From positions 1 through 64,000 of the forward strand of contig CAZIDN010000006.1 in assembly GCA_964537875.1 (NCBI GenBank): a stretch of 64,000 nucleotides of DNA, given 5' to 3'. The DNA comes from JAPKZH01 sp964537875. GTDB lineage: Bacteria > Acidobacteriota > Aminicenantia > Aminicenantales > UBA4085. Positions 52,286-61,409 of the stretch are shown piece by piece (position 1 is the stretch's first letter; every line of letters starts with the position of its first letter). A program made the translations under genes and the position numbers. Under the pieces are notes generated by a model. That model was not told the DNA's origin. It was given only the letters and a program-made list of their open reading frames with translations, and made no database searches.

Positions 52286-54710
52286 TTTCTTCTTTCTTCT
52301 CGCCCTCATAAAAGTCTTTTGAGGCGCAGGCCAGCCTCTGAAGCTCCTTGTCCACCAAGGCGTTGACCGTTCCTTCGTCAAACGATCCGTCGTCTTTCCG
52401 GGCTCCGGCCGGGACGCCGGTGAGAATCTCGATGCCTTCATCGATCGATTTGACCGGGTAGATGTGGAAGAAGCCCTTGGCCGCCGCCTCGACGACATCC
52501 GTCCGGAGCATGAGGTTCTGGACGTTCTGATGGGGAATGAGCACGCCCTGAGTTCCCCTGAGTCCTTTGGCTTTGCAGACATCAAAGAACCCCTCGATTT
52601 TCTCGTTGACCCCGCCGATGGGCTGGATCTCGCCCTTTTGATTGACCGATCCCGTCACGGCAATGTCCTGTCTCAGCGGCAGTTGGGACAGGCTTGACAG
52701 AATGGCATAGACCTCGGTCGATGAGGCGCTGTCTCCGTCGACCCCCGAATAGGACTGCTCGAAGGCGATGCTGGCGGAAAATGCGAACGGCTTGTTCTGG
52801 GCATATTTCCCGCGCAGATACCCGCCGAGGATCAGGACGCCCTTGTTGTGGGTGCTGCCGCTCATATCCGCTTCCCGTTCGATATTGATGACGCCGGCCC
52901 GGCCGATGGAGGTCCTGGCCGTGATCCGCGACGGCTTGCCGAAGGAAAACTGCCCCATGCTGTAGACAGCCAGGCCGTTGACCTGGCCGACGACTTCGCC
53001 TTCGGTATCGATCATGATCGTGCCCTCTTCGATCATCTCCTGGATCTTGTCTTCGATGAGGCTGACCCGTTCGAAGCGCTCTCGAATGGCCTGCTCGACA
53101 TAAGGGGCGCTGACCATTTTCTGCCCCTCTTTCTGGGCCCAGTAGCTGGCTTCCCGGGTGACGTCGGCGATCACGTGAAAACGGGTGGAGAGCTTTTTGT
53201 GCCGCCCGGCGATCCGCGTCCCGTATTCGACGATGGCGGCCATGCCCGATTTATCGAACGACAGAAGCTTGTCGTCGTCGCAGATCTTCTTGATAAACCG
53301 GACATAATCCCGGATGGTATAGCTCGTCTTGTCCATCTCGGAGTCGAATTCAGCCTTGATCTTGAAGATCTTCTTGAAGTCCTGGTCGGCAAAATAGAGG
53401 AGGTTATAGATCTCCTCATCGCCGATCATGACCACCTTGACGTTGGCCTTGATCGGCTGAGGCTTGAGGCGCGTCGTGGAGAACAGAAACAGCGAGGCAT
53501 AGTTCTGGATCTCGAAGATCTGGTTGCGGAGAGTCCGCTTCAGGGTCGTCCAGACGCCGGGCTCGATGAGGGCGTCCAGGGCGTTGATGACCAAAAAACC
53601 GTCGTTGGCTTTGAGGAAGGAGCCGGCCTTGATCTTGGTAAAATCCGTCTGCAAAACTCCGAACCGGCTGACCGTCGATTCGATCGAGCCGAAGAGGTTG
53701 ATATAGGTCGGGTTGGTTTCCATGACGACCGGCGCATGCTTCAGGTCGGAGTTGTCGACAAGGAGGTTGGCGCGATACTCCAAGAACGGGTCGACGGCCT
53801 CTTTTTCCTTCTCTTCCTTCTTCTGGTTTTTGAAGAGGTCGATGCTCTGGATCAGGTGGTCCTCGATGTCCTTGAGATATTCGGGGATCTTGGGGAAGGG
53901 GAATTTGGCGCTGACCTCCGAGATCGCCCCTTTGATCATGGGCGTGATGGATTCGGCGTCCCAGTTCTTGAGCTGGGTCCGGGTCTCTTCTTCGATTTCC
54001 CTCAGCTGTTCGAAGATCTCCTCGAGCTTGGCGGACAGCTCTTCGTAATTCTTCCTGAGCGCGTCCAGCGACTTCTGGGGGAATTTTTTCTCCTTGACCA
54101 TGGCTTCCAGCTTGTTGAAAGGGACGGGCTGATCGTCGATGACGGGGATCAGGTCCGGCTTGACGAACAGTCCCATCTGGACCTGGATGACGGAAAACCC
54201 TTGCTTGGCGACCTCCTCCTCAAAGCCCTGGAGGAGCTCTTTCTGTTTCCGCTGCTGGCTTTCGATGATGGAATCGCGCTTCTCGGAGTAGTACTTGCTC
54301 TTGAGCAGCTCGGGAATGTTGTGCTTGAGCATTTCGATGAGGTTCTCCATGGCCGCCGAAAACAGCTTTCCCTTTCCCGGAGGCATGGTGATCAGCGTCG
54401 GCTCGTCGGGGTATTTGAAATTGTTGACGTAGAGGATATCGTCGGGCGGCTGGTCGCCCTTTTCCAGCCGCTCCAGCAGCTGTTTGATGGTCGTTGTCCG
54501 GCCCGTGCCGACCATGCCCGTGATGAAGATGTTGTAGCCGAGGCTCTTGATGTCCAAACCGGTCTGGAGGGCCTTGAGGGCCCGGTCCTGGCCGATGATC
54601 TCGTCGCACGCTTCGCATTCGCTGGTCGTGGAGAACGGAATCGAATCTGGGTCGCATTTCCAGCGCATCTTTTCTACGGGCAGTTCAGCGAAGTCCGTTT
54701 TTTTGATCAT
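52278..54710 (-). CDS. Lon-like ATP-dependent protease (LonB/AAA_32 type)
   Basis: 810 residues, AAAGGAG before the ATG. N-terminal CDPDSIPF and an AAA_32-type ATPase with a P-loop written GMVGTGRTTTI (Arg in place of the usual Lys), Walker B-like FLVINALDALIEPGVW, then the Lon protease domain: nucleophile Ser in GDSASSTEVYAIL and Lys 43 residues later in GGVNEKIEGFF, the normal Ser-Lys distance. It lacks the long Lon N-domain, as LonB does, and a glutamate-rich helix (about 190-330) takes its place. It degrades misfolded proteins or regulators. The gene is alone and divergent from the acetyltransferase-like gene. Confidence 0.9.
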   Translation of the reverse strand: MIKKTDFAELPVEKMRWKCDPDSIPFSTTSECEACDEIIGQDRALKALQTGLDIKSLGYNIFITGMVGTGRTTTIKQLLERLEKGDQPPDDILYVNNFKYPDEPTLITMPPGKGKLFSAAMENLIEMLKHNIPELLKSKYYSEKRDSIIESQQRKQKELLQGFEEEVAKQGFSVIQVQMGLFVKPDLIPVIDDQPVPFNKLEAMVKEKKFPQKSLDALRKNYEELSAKLEEIFEQLREIEEETRTQLKNWDAESITPMIKGAISEVSAKFPFPKIPEYLKDIEDHLIQSIDLFKNQKKEEKEKEAVDPFLEYRANLLVDNSDLKHAPVVMETNPTYINLFGSIESTVSRFGVLQTDFTKIKAGSFLKANDGFLVINALDALIEPGVWTTLKRTLRNQIFEIQNYASLFLFSTTRLKPQPIKANVKVVMIGDEEIYNLLYFADQDFKKIFKIKAEFDSEMDKTSYTIRDYVRFIKKICDDDKLLSFDKSGMAAIVEYGTRIAGRHKKLSTRFHVIADVTREASYWAQKEGQKMVSAPYVEQAIRERFERVSLIEDKIQEMIEEGTIMIDTEGEVVGQVNGLAVYSMGQFSFGKPSRITARTSIGRAGVINIEREADMSGSTHNKGVLILGGYLRGKYAQNKPFAFSASIAFEQSYSGVDGDSASSTEVYAILSSLSQLPLRQDIAVTGSVNQKGEIQPIGGVNEKIEGFFDVCKAKGLRGTQGVLIPHQNVQNLMLRTDVVEAAAKGFFHIYPVKSIDEGIEILTGVPAGARKDDGSFDEGTVNALVDKELQRLACASKDFYEGEKKEEIR

Positions 54711-54850
54711 GGCCGTCTCCTTTGAAGCTGAGGGATGTCATGAATGTTATTAACATAAACACCGTCCGAAAAACAAGATATCCGTTTAGCCAATTTTTTT
54801 AGTGCAAAAAACAGGGCAATTTGTTAGAATAAAAAAACTTGGAGGCAAAA

Positions 54851-55969
54851 GTGAATGCCGTTCGCCTCGAAAAAGTGAAGACGAAAAAGGATTTTCGCGA
54901 TTTCCTCCGGTTTCCTTGGAAGGTCTACCGGAAAGATCCCAACTGGGTGCCTCCTCTAATCGTGGACGTCAAAGACAAGCTGGACGTCAAAAAGAACCCC
55001 TTTTTTGAGCACGCCGAGCGGGAGCTGTTCTTGGCCCGCAGGGGCGACGAGGTCGCCGGACGGATCGTCGGCATCGTCGATCATAATCACAACTCCTTCC
55101 ACAACGAGAAGATCGTCTTCTTCGGCCTCTATGAAAGCCTGAACGATGTCGAAACGGCCCGGGCCTTGCTCGATGCGGTGGCTGCCTGGGGCCGAGAGCG
55201 GGGCATGAACACCTTGAGGGGCACGGTCAACATCTCCATGAACGATGAATGCGCCTTTCTTCTCGAAGGCTTCGATTCCCCGCCGGTGGTGATGATGCCC
55301 TACAACCCGCCCTATTATTTGGAACTCATGGATCAGTGCGGCCTGGGCAAGGCCAAAGACCTCTTTGCGTTTGCCATGAGCAGTGACCATGACACGGCAG
55401 AAAAGGTTAAGGCGATCATCGACAAGATCAAGAAAGAGACGACCATCACCTGCCGCACCTTTAATAAGAAGAATCTGAAAGAGGAAGCGGAAATCATCAA
55501 ATATATTTACAATCATGCCTGGGAGAGGAACTGGGGCTTTGTGCCATGGACGGAGAATGAGATGAACCATATGGCCAAAAAGCTCACTCAGTTAGCGGAT
55601 CTAGATCTGGTGATCATTGCCGAAGACCGGGGGAAGCCGATCGGCTTTGCCTTCGGATTTCCCGACTACAATCAAATCCTGATCAAGCTCAACGGGCGGC
55701 TCTTCCCGACTGGGATTTTTAAGCTCCTGCTCGGCCGGAAAAAGATTAAAGGCATACGCGCCCTGGTGTTTGGGATCCTGAAGGAATACCGCCAGACGGG
55801 CGCGAGCTACCTCCTGTATTCCAAGCTGGAGGAAAACGCCAAAGCCAATGGTTATCAATGGTGCGAGATATCCTGGCAGCTCGAGGACAATGAGCCGATC
55901 AACAGGTTCGTCGCTTCGATCGGCGGGAACATCCATAAAAAATATCGGATCTACGAGAAAAAAATCTGA
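54851..55969 (+). CDS. GNAT-like acyltransferase, YghO-type
   Basis: 372 residues from a GTG at 54851, chosen because GGAGG precedes it by five bases; an upstream TTG at 54839 has none. It begins VNAVRLEKVKTKKDFRDFLR then FPWKVYRKDPNWVPPL, the usual opening of YghO-like proteins. GNAT-like beta-alpha pattern appears twice (ARRGDEVAGRIVGIVDHNHN and IIAEDRGKPIGFAFGFPDYN), and the C-terminus TGASYLLYSKLEENAKANGY fits an acceptor region. No acyl acceptor is established for the family. It is followed after 24 bases by a crotonase. Confidence 0.75.
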   Translation: MNAVRLEKVKTKKDFRDFLRFPWKVYRKDPNWVPPLIVDVKDKLDVKKNPFFEHAERELFLARRGDEVAGRIVGIVDHNHNSFHNEKIVFFGLYESLNDVETARALLDAVAAWGRERGMNTLRGTVNISMNDECAFLLEGFDSPPVVMMPYNPPYYLELMDQCGLGKAKDLFAFAMSSDHDTAEKVKAIIDKIKKETTITCRTFNKKNLKEEAEIIKYIYNHAWERNWGFVPWTENEMNHMAKKLTQLADLDLVIIAEDRGKPIGFAFGFPDYNQILIKLNGRLFPTGIFKLLLGRKKIKGIRALVFGILKEYRQTGASYLLYSKLEENAKANGYQWCEISWQLEDNEPINRFVASIGGNIHKKYRIYEKKI

Positions 55970-55993
55970 CGAGGCTTTCAAACGGAGGGAGAT

Positions 55994-56776
55994 ATGGAAT
56001 ACAAAAACCTGCTGATAAAAAAAGGGGACGGGATCGGCTGGATCACCATCCACCGTCCCGAGAAACTCAATGCTCTGAACGTCGAAACCGTGCTTGAGCT
56101 CCGCTCGGCCTTCCTGGAATTCCAGGATGATTCCGAGGTCAGAGTGGTCATCTTAACCGGGTCAGGGGAAAAGGCTTTCATCGCCGGCGCGGATATCAGC
56201 CAGTTCCTCGGCCTGAATGAAGCCGGGGCTAAAGAATATGCCCAGCGAGGACAGGACGTGACGGCGTTGATCGAAAATTCAAAGAAGCCGGTCATCGCCG
56301 CCATCAACGGCTATGCCCTGGGCGGCGGCACGGAATTTGCGCTCGCCTGCCACATCCGGATCGCCTCCGAAAACGCGAAGATGGGTCAGCCCGAGGTTAA
56401 ATTGGGTCTCATTCCCGGCTACGGCGGAACCCAAAGACTGGCCCGCCTCGTCGGAAAAGGCAAAGCCCTGGAGCTTATCCTGTCGGGACGGACCATCGAT
56501 GCCAAGGAAGCCTTTGAGATCGGCCTCGTCAACCGGGTCGTTCCGTTGGCCGAGCTGGCCGCTGCCTGCGGGAAACTCGCCCAAGAGATCATTGCCAACG
56601 CTCCCTTGGCCCTGCAATATTCCATCCAGGCGGTCAACGAGGGCTTGGACCAGTCTCTCCAAGACGGATTGCAGACGGAGGCCTCCCTGTTTGGGAGAAC
56701 GTTCGCCTCGGAGGACAGCCAGGAAGGGACAAAGGCATTTCTCGAGAAACGAAAAGCCGACTTTAAAGGAAAATAA
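55994..56776 (+). CDS. Enoyl-CoA hydratase/crotonase
   Basis: 260 residues, GGAGGGAGAT before the ATG. Crotonase fold with both catalytic glutamates: GYALGGGTEFALACHIRIAS (first Glu) and GQPEVKLGLIPGYGGTQRL (second Glu); the oxyanion-hole GADI loop is in KAFIAGADISQFL. It hydrates crotonyl-CoA and other short enoyl-CoAs, in butyrate fermentation or beta-oxidation. It may act with the CoA-transferase at 36239, but no 3-hydroxyacyl dehydrogenase or thiolase is in this window. It precedes ribH by 13 bases. Confidence 0.93.
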   Translation: MEYKNLLIKKGDGIGWITIHRPEKLNALNVETVLELRSAFLEFQDDSEVRVVILTGSGEKAFIAGADISQFLGLNEAGAKEYAQRGQDVTALIENSKKPVIAAINGYALGGGTEFALACHIRIASENAKMGQPEVKLGLIPGYGGTQRLARLVGKGKALELILSGRTIDAKEAFEIGLVNRVVPLAELAAACGKLAQEIIANAPLALQYSIQAVNEGLDQSLQDGLQTEASLFGRTFASEDSQEGTKAFLEKRKADFKGK

Positions 56777-56789
56777 AGAGGAGAAGGCC

Positions 56790-57260
56790 ATGAAAACATT
56801 CGAAGGAAAACTCCAAGCTAAAGGCTTCAAGATCGGCATCGTCGTCAGCCGGTTCAACGAATTCATCACGGGGAAGCTTTTGGACGGCGCCCTGGATGCC
56901 TTGAAAAAGCTCGGCGCCGAGGACAGCGATGTCGCGATCTATAAAGTTCCCGGCTCTTTTGAGATCCCGCTGATCACCAAAAAAATAGCCCTGTCCAAGA
57001 AGGTCGACGGGATCGTCTGCTTGGGCGCCTTGATCAGAGGCGACACGCCCCATTTTGATTTTCTGAGCGCCGAAGTGACCAAGGGGTTGGCCCAAATCGC
57101 CATGGAAGACGGGATCCCGGTGTCCTTCGGCATCCTGACCGTGGAAACCATCGAGCAGGGGATCGAGCGAGCCGGGACGAAAGCCGGCAATAAGGGTTGG
57201 GACGCGGTCTTGTCGCTGATCGAAACGCTCAACCTCATCAAAGAATCCAAGCTGGGCTGA
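56790..57260 (+). CDS. ribH: 6,7-Dimethyl-8-ribityllumazine synthase
   Basis: 156 residues from the ATG at 56790 (MKTFEGKLQAKGFKIGIVVS) behind AGAGGAG; a longer open frame reaches back into the crotonase gene and is spurious. Lumazine synthase motifs: VVSRFNEFITGKLLDGA, VPGSFEIPL, CLGALIRGDTPHFDF, and GILTVETIEQGIERAG. It joins the ribitylaminopyrimidine with dihydroxybutanone phosphate, the penultimate riboflavin step. Its order before nusB is common because the pair is often linked with riboflavin genes. Confidence 0.95.
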   Translation: MKTFEGKLQAKGFKIGIVVSRFNEFITGKLLDGALDALKKLGAEDSDVAIYKVPGSFEIPLITKKIALSKKVDGIVCLGALIRGDTPHFDFLSAEVTKGLAQIAMEDGIPVSFGILTVETIEQGIERAGTKAGNKGWDAVLSLIETLNLIKESKLG

Positions 57261-57275
57261 CGGACGGCCGCCTGT

Positions 57276-57785
57276 ATGGGCAAAAGAAGGACCTCCCGGG
57301 AAAACGCTCTCCAGATTCTTTTTGAGCTAGAATTCAATGACGCCGATCTCGACAGGGTCTTGGCCGGCTATTGGAATTCAAAAAAATCGGAAGGTCAGGT
57401 CCAAGAGTACGCCAACTGGCTGGTGCGGGGGATTGTCGCGCGGAAAGACGAGGTCGATGCCCTTATCCAGGGAAATTCCAAGCACTGGCGGATTTCACGG
57501 ATGGCCTTCGTCGACCGCAATATCCTGCGGATCGCCGTGTTCGAGCTCCTCGAGGAAAAGCTGATAGCGCCGGCGATCGTCATCAACGAGGCCATTGAAA
57601 TCGCTAAGCGATACAGCAGCGACGAGGCCGCCGTCTTTGTCAACGGTGTCCTTGACGCGGTCCGCAAAAAGCTCGCAAAAACCGAGCCTCAACAGGAGAG
57701 CAGAGAAGCCAACGCCAATGAACGATCAAAACAAACCTCCAAAAAAAGAACCGTCCGGTCCACAGGACGAGCTAAAAAAAAGTGA
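57276..57785 (+). CDS. nusB: Transcription antitermination factor NusB
   Basis: 169 residues. Helical NusB core: RRTSRENALQILFELEFND, VDALIQGNSKHWRISRMAFV and DRNILRIAVFELL, then INEAIEIAKRYSSDEAAVFV. It binds boxA RNA with S10 in rRNA antitermination. The C-terminal 35 residues (KTEPQQESREANANERSKQTS then KKRTVRSTG) are a basic, low-complexity tail beyond the usual length, and this tail is encoded by the same DNA as the N-terminus of lysS in another frame (57718-57785). Confidence 0.93.
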   Translation: MGKRRTSRENALQILFELEFNDADLDRVLAGYWNSKKSEGQVQEYANWLVRGIVARKDEVDALIQGNSKHWRISRMAFVDRNILRIAVFELLEEKLIAPAIVINEAIEIAKRYSSDEAAVFVNGVLDAVRKKLAKTEPQQESREANANERSKQTSKKRTVRSTGRAKKK

Positions 57786-59247
57786 CCAGGAGATCGCCCG
57801 GAAGGAGAAGTTCCAAAGGCTGATCCAGGGGGGCGTGGACCCTTTTCCCCACAAGGTCGAGAAAACCCACACCGTCACCGAGATCGTCGCCCAGTTCCCG
57901 CCGTTGACCAAGGAGGAGCTGGAGGCCAACAAGATCCAGGTCCGGGTGCCGGGCCGGATCGTCTCGGTCCGCCAGATGGGACGGGCCACGTTTTTTCATA
58001 TCTCCGACGGCCGGGCCAAGCTCCAGGTCTATCTGCGTGAAGACGTGGCCGGTCCGAAAGCCTACGAGCTCTTTTCCCTGTTCGACATCGGCGACTGGAT
58101 CGACGTCGAAGGGGTCCTGTTCAAGACGCGGACCGGGGAATTGACCGTTCTCTGCGACGCCTTTACCTTCCTGGCCAAGTGTTTCCATCCGCTGCCGGAA
58201 AAATGGCATGGACTCCAGGATGTGGAGCTCCGCTACCGAAGACGATATCTGGACCTGATCATGAATCCCGAGGTCGGCGAAGTCTTCCGGGTGCGCAGCG
58301 CGATCGTCTCCTTCATCCGGAGGTTCTTCGACCAGAGAGGGTACGTCGAGGTCGAGACGCCGATGATGCAAGCCATTCCCGGCGGGGCCTTGGCCAGGCC
58401 GTTCAGCACCCATCACAACGCCCTGGACATCGACCTGTATCTCCGGATCGCTCCGGAGCTGTACCTGAAGAGGCTGGTCGTGGGCGGAATGGACAAGGTC
58501 TATGAAATCAACAGGAATTTCCGCAATGAGGGGATCGACTCGGAACATAACCCCGAGTTCACCATGCTCGAATTCTACGAGGCCTATTGCGATTACAACG
58601 ACATGATGAACCTGACCGAGGAGCTCCTCTGCCAGCTCAGCCGGGCGCTTTTCGGAAAAGAGGAATTTCCCTACGGCGAGCAGACGATCTCGCTCAAGCG
58701 GCCGTTCCGGCGCATCAAGTTCATGGAGGCGCTCTCTCATTACAGCGGGCTGGCCCCGGGCCGTTTCGACGACCGGAAGGGGATCATCGAGTTCGCCGCG
58801 GCGCTCGCTCCGGAGAAAAAGCCCTCGACCTTCGGGAAAGCGATCGATATCATCTTTGACAAGCACGTCAAACCGCAGATCGTCCAGCCGACGTTCATCA
58901 TCAACCCGCCCAAGGAAGTCTCTCCGCTGGCCAAGGCCGCCAAAGACAACCCGGACGAGGCGGCGCGTTTTGAGCTGATGGTCGCCGGGATGGAGATCGC
59001 CAACGCCTTCTCGGAGCTGACCGACCCGGCCGAGCAGAGAAAAAGGTTCGAGGAGCAGGCCGAGGAGCGGAAAAAGGGGGACGAAGAGTCGCACCCGGTC
59101 GACATGGATTATGTCCAAGCCCTGGAATACGGGCTCCCGCCGACGGGCGGTGAAGGGATCGGCATCGACCGCCTGGCTATGCTTTTCGCCAACCGGAAAT
59201 CCATCCGCGAGGTGATCCTCTTCCCGCTCCTGAGGCCGAAAGAGTAA
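57718..59247 (+). CDS. lysS: Lysyl-tRNA synthetase, class II
   Basis: 509 residues from the ATG at 57718, the only start before the conserved KEKFQRLIQGGVDPFPHKVE; the open frame runs back to 57595 but inside nusB. The OB-fold (RQMGRATFFHISDGRAKLQV), class II motif 1 (FIRRFFDQRGYVEVETPMMQ), motif 2 (RNEGIDSEHNPEFTMLEFYE) and motif 3 (GEGIGIDRLAMLF) are complete. It charges tRNA-Lys. Sixty-eight bases overlap the nusB end, and translation is probably coupled. Confidence 0.96.
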   Translation: MNDQNKPPKKEPSGPQDELKKSDQEIARKEKFQRLIQGGVDPFPHKVEKTHTVTEIVAQFPPLTKEELEANKIQVRVPGRIVSVRQMGRATFFHISDGRAKLQVYLREDVAGPKAYELFSLFDIGDWIDVEGVLFKTRTGELTVLCDAFTFLAKCFHPLPEKWHGLQDVELRYRRRYLDLIMNPEVGEVFRVRSAIVSFIRRFFDQRGYVEVETPMMQAIPGGALARPFSTHHNALDIDLYLRIAPELYLKRLVVGGMDKVYEINRNFRNEGIDSEHNPEFTMLEFYEAYCDYNDMMNLTEELLCQLSRALFGKEEFPYGEQTISLKRPFRRIKFMEALSHYSGLAPGRFDDRKGIIEFAAALAPEKKPSTFGKAIDIIFDKHVKPQIVQPTFIINPPKEVSPLAKAAKDNPDEAARFELMVAGMEIANAFSELTDPAEQRKRFEEQAEERKKGDEESHPVDMDYVQALEYGLPPTGGEGIGIDRLAMLFANRKSIREVILFPLLRPKE

Positions 59248-59248
59248 A

Positions 59249-60466
59249 ATGAGTTTTGAATCTTTCATCGCCAGGCGGTATTTAACCGCGAAGAGGAAGC
59301 AGGCCTTCATCTCGGTCATCACCTTTATTTCCATCCTGGGCATCGCCATCGGCGTCATGGCCCTCATCATCGCCATCTCCTTGATCACGGGCTTCCAGAG
59401 AGACGTCCAGGCCAAAATCCTCGGAGCGACGTCGCACCTCATGGTCCAGGATCTCGTCGATGACGGGCTGCCGGATTATGCCAAGATCATGGAAAGAATC
59501 CATGGGCTCAAAGGGGTCAAGTCCGTCTCTCCCATCGTCCTGAGTTGGACCTTGATCACCGGACCTTCGAAAACCCAGCCGGCCATGCTCAAGGGCATGG
59601 ATTTTGCCCTGGAAAAAAGGCAATCGCCATGGATCCGCGAGTTGGAAAGCGGGCAAATCCCGCCGGAGACGGGTAGGGAGGGCATCCTTCTCGGACATGA
59701 CCTGTCCTTGAGCCTCGGCGCAGGCATCGGGGATGTGGTGACTGTTGTCGCGGCTTCGACGAGCCTATCGCCCATGGGCCTCATGACCAAACGGAAGCGT
59801 TTTCTGGTCACGGGGATCTTTGCCACCGGCCTCTTTGAGTTTGATAACTCCACGGCGCTCATGGCGCTTCCATCCGCCCAGAAATTTTTCGGGCTCGAAG
59901 ACCGGGTGAGCTATCTCCAAGTCATGATCGAAAAGATCTTCGCGGCGCCGAAATTCAAAGAAGATTTGAGATCCGTCCTGCCGCCGACGGTCCATGTCAC
60001 GACGTGGATGGAGCTCAACAGGCCCCTCTTCTCGGCCCTCAAGCTCGAAAAAAACCTCCTCTTCCTGACCATCGCCCTGATCGTCTTCGTGGCTTCGCTC
60101 AATATCATCGCCACCTTGATCCTCATGGTCATGGAGAAAACCAGGGATATCGGCATCCTGATCGCCATGGGAGCGACATCCCGGAACATCAGAAAGATTT
60201 TCTTCCTCCAGGGATCCTTGATCGGAGTGATCGGAACGGCCGCGGGGACCGCCCTCGGCCTGCTCTGGTGCGTTCTGGCCAACGCCTTCAAGCTGATCAA
60301 GGTCCCCGTCGACATCTACCAGATCTCCTATGTCCCTTTTCATATCAACCTCCTGGATCTCGTCCTGATCATCGGCGTCTCGCTCCTGATCAGCTTTCTC
60401 TCGACCCTATTCCCTTCGCACCGGGCCTCCAAGGTCGACCCGGTCGTGGCCTTGAAATATGAGTAA
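59249..60466 (+). CDS. lolC: Lipoprotein-releasing system permease LolC/LolE
   Basis: 405 residues with an N-terminal helix (SVITFISILGIAIGVMALII), a periplasmic domain and three C-terminal helices (ALIVFVASLNIIATLILMVM, TRDIGILIAMGA). ESFIARRYLTAKRKQAFISV is the usual LolC/E opening. With LolD it extracts lipoproteins from the inner membrane for LolA. Only one such permease is present, so a homodimer (LolF-like) is possible. It lies one base after the lysS stop (ATG at 59249). Confidence 0.9.
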   Translation: MSFESFIARRYLTAKRKQAFISVITFISILGIAIGVMALIIAISLITGFQRDVQAKILGATSHLMVQDLVDDGLPDYAKIMERIHGLKGVKSVSPIVLSWTLITGPSKTQPAMLKGMDFALEKRQSPWIRELESGQIPPETGREGILLGHDLSLSLGAGIGDVVTVVAASTSLSPMGLMTKRKRFLVTGIFATGLFEFDNSTALMALPSAQKFFGLEDRVSYLQVMIEKIFAAPKFKEDLRSVLPPTVHVTTWMELNRPLFSALKLEKNLLFLTIALIVFVASLNIIATLILMVMEKTRDIGILIAMGATSRNIRKIFFLQGSLIGVIGTAAGTALGLLWCVLANAFKLIKVPVDIYQISYVPFHINLLDLVLIIGVSLLISFLSTLFPSHRASKVDPVVALKYE

Positions 60467-61139
60467 CCTTCTGCGCGCCGCCAACCTCGGCAAGGAATAT
60501 CCTTTGCCCAACGGCGTCCTCCAGGTTTTTCGGGGCTTGAATTTTGAGCTCGAGGCGGGCGACGCCGTGGCCATCATGGGCGCTTCCGGCGTCGGGAAGA
60601 CGACCCTGCTGAACTTGCTGGGGGCGCTGGACCGGCCGTCCGAGGGAACGGTCTTTCTCGATGAGGAAGACCTTTTCGCCAGGGATGAGAAAGAGCTGGC
60701 CCGGATCCGCAACCGGAAAATCGGGTTTGTTTTTCAGTTTTACCATCTTCTTCCGGAATTCACGACTCTGGAAAACGTCGGGCTTCCGCTCATGATCAGG
60801 GGCGTCGATAAGCGCGAAGCCTTGGCCCGGAGCTCAAAAATCCTGAAAGAGGTGTTACTGGAGGACAAAGCCCAGCTCAGGCCGTCCCAGCTTTCCGGAG
60901 GAGAACAGCAGAGGATTGCCGTAGCCCGGGCCTTGGTCAATGAGCCGAAGCTGCTGCTGGCCGACGAGCCCACCGGGAACCTGGACTGGAAAACGGGCGA
61001 GCATATCCTCGAGCTCCTCCTGGACCTGCACGACAAGCGGGGCTTGTCTTCGATCATCGTCACCCACAACGATAAAGTGGCCCGTTTCTGCCGGAGACGC
61101 TACGTCATGGAACGCGGCGAATTGAAACTTTTCCCCTGA
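60459..61139 (+). CDS. lolD: Lipoprotein-releasing system ATP-binding protein LolD
   Basis: 226 residues, overlapping the permease gene by eight bases. Walker A GASGVGKTTLLN, ABC signature LSGGEQQRIAVARAL, Walker B LLLADEPTGNLD and the H-loop IIVTHND are all intact. It powers the permease that precedes it. It is the only ABC ATPase of this type here, so it might also serve the two orphan MacB-like permeases at 41920-44402, but they are 16 kb away. Confidence 0.94.
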   Translation: MSNLLRAANLGKEYPLPNGVLQVFRGLNFELEAGDAVAIMGASGVGKTTLLNLLGALDRPSEGTVFLDEEDLFARDEKELARIRNRKIGFVFQFYHLLPEFTTLENVGLPLMIRGVDKREALARSSKILKEVLLEDKAQLRPSQLSGGEQQRIAVARALVNEPKLLLADEPTGNLDWKTGEHILELLLDLHDKRGLSSIIVTHNDKVARFCRRRYVMERGELKLFP

Positions 61140-61198
61140 TTTCCAAGTTAGAACAATTGGCGAGCGACCAGGAGAGCTCCGGATATGCATCCCTGCAA

Positions 61199-61337
61199 GT
61201 GATTTCAAAGAGGCCTTGGCATTGCCCCTGAAGCCTCCATAGCGGAGGGGGGCCCCGTCGAATTCTCGACGGGGGGAACCGACGGGACTGGTTCCCCAGG
61301 AGGCGCAGGGGCAATGCCAAGGCCGATTGGAAATCAC
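61199..61337 (-). repeat. Nested palindromic intergenic element, short copy D
   Basis: Outer arms 61199-61230 (GTGATTTCAAAGAGGCCTTG then GCATTGCCCCTG) and 61306-61337 are complementary over 32 bases with four mismatches. The core retains only CCATAGCGGAGGGGGGCCCC, a hairpin GTCGAATTCTCGAC and CCGACGGGACTGGTTCCCC; the middle hairpins of B and C are missing. The first 15 bases match the right end of copy A. It separates lolD from bamA (61140-61409). Confidence 0.85.
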
Positions 61338-61409
61338 GTGACCGGAAATGCTTTCCAGGCCCCCGAAGTCTTTGAAAAAAAATGCCCGTTATGGTATAAG
61401 GAAAAAGAC

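Noticed and set aside
61372..61400. TTGAAA-17-TATAAG promoter upstream of bamA
   Set aside because: Transcription would start about three bases before the ATG and the -10 would overlap the AAGGA ribosome site, so the match is probably accidental.
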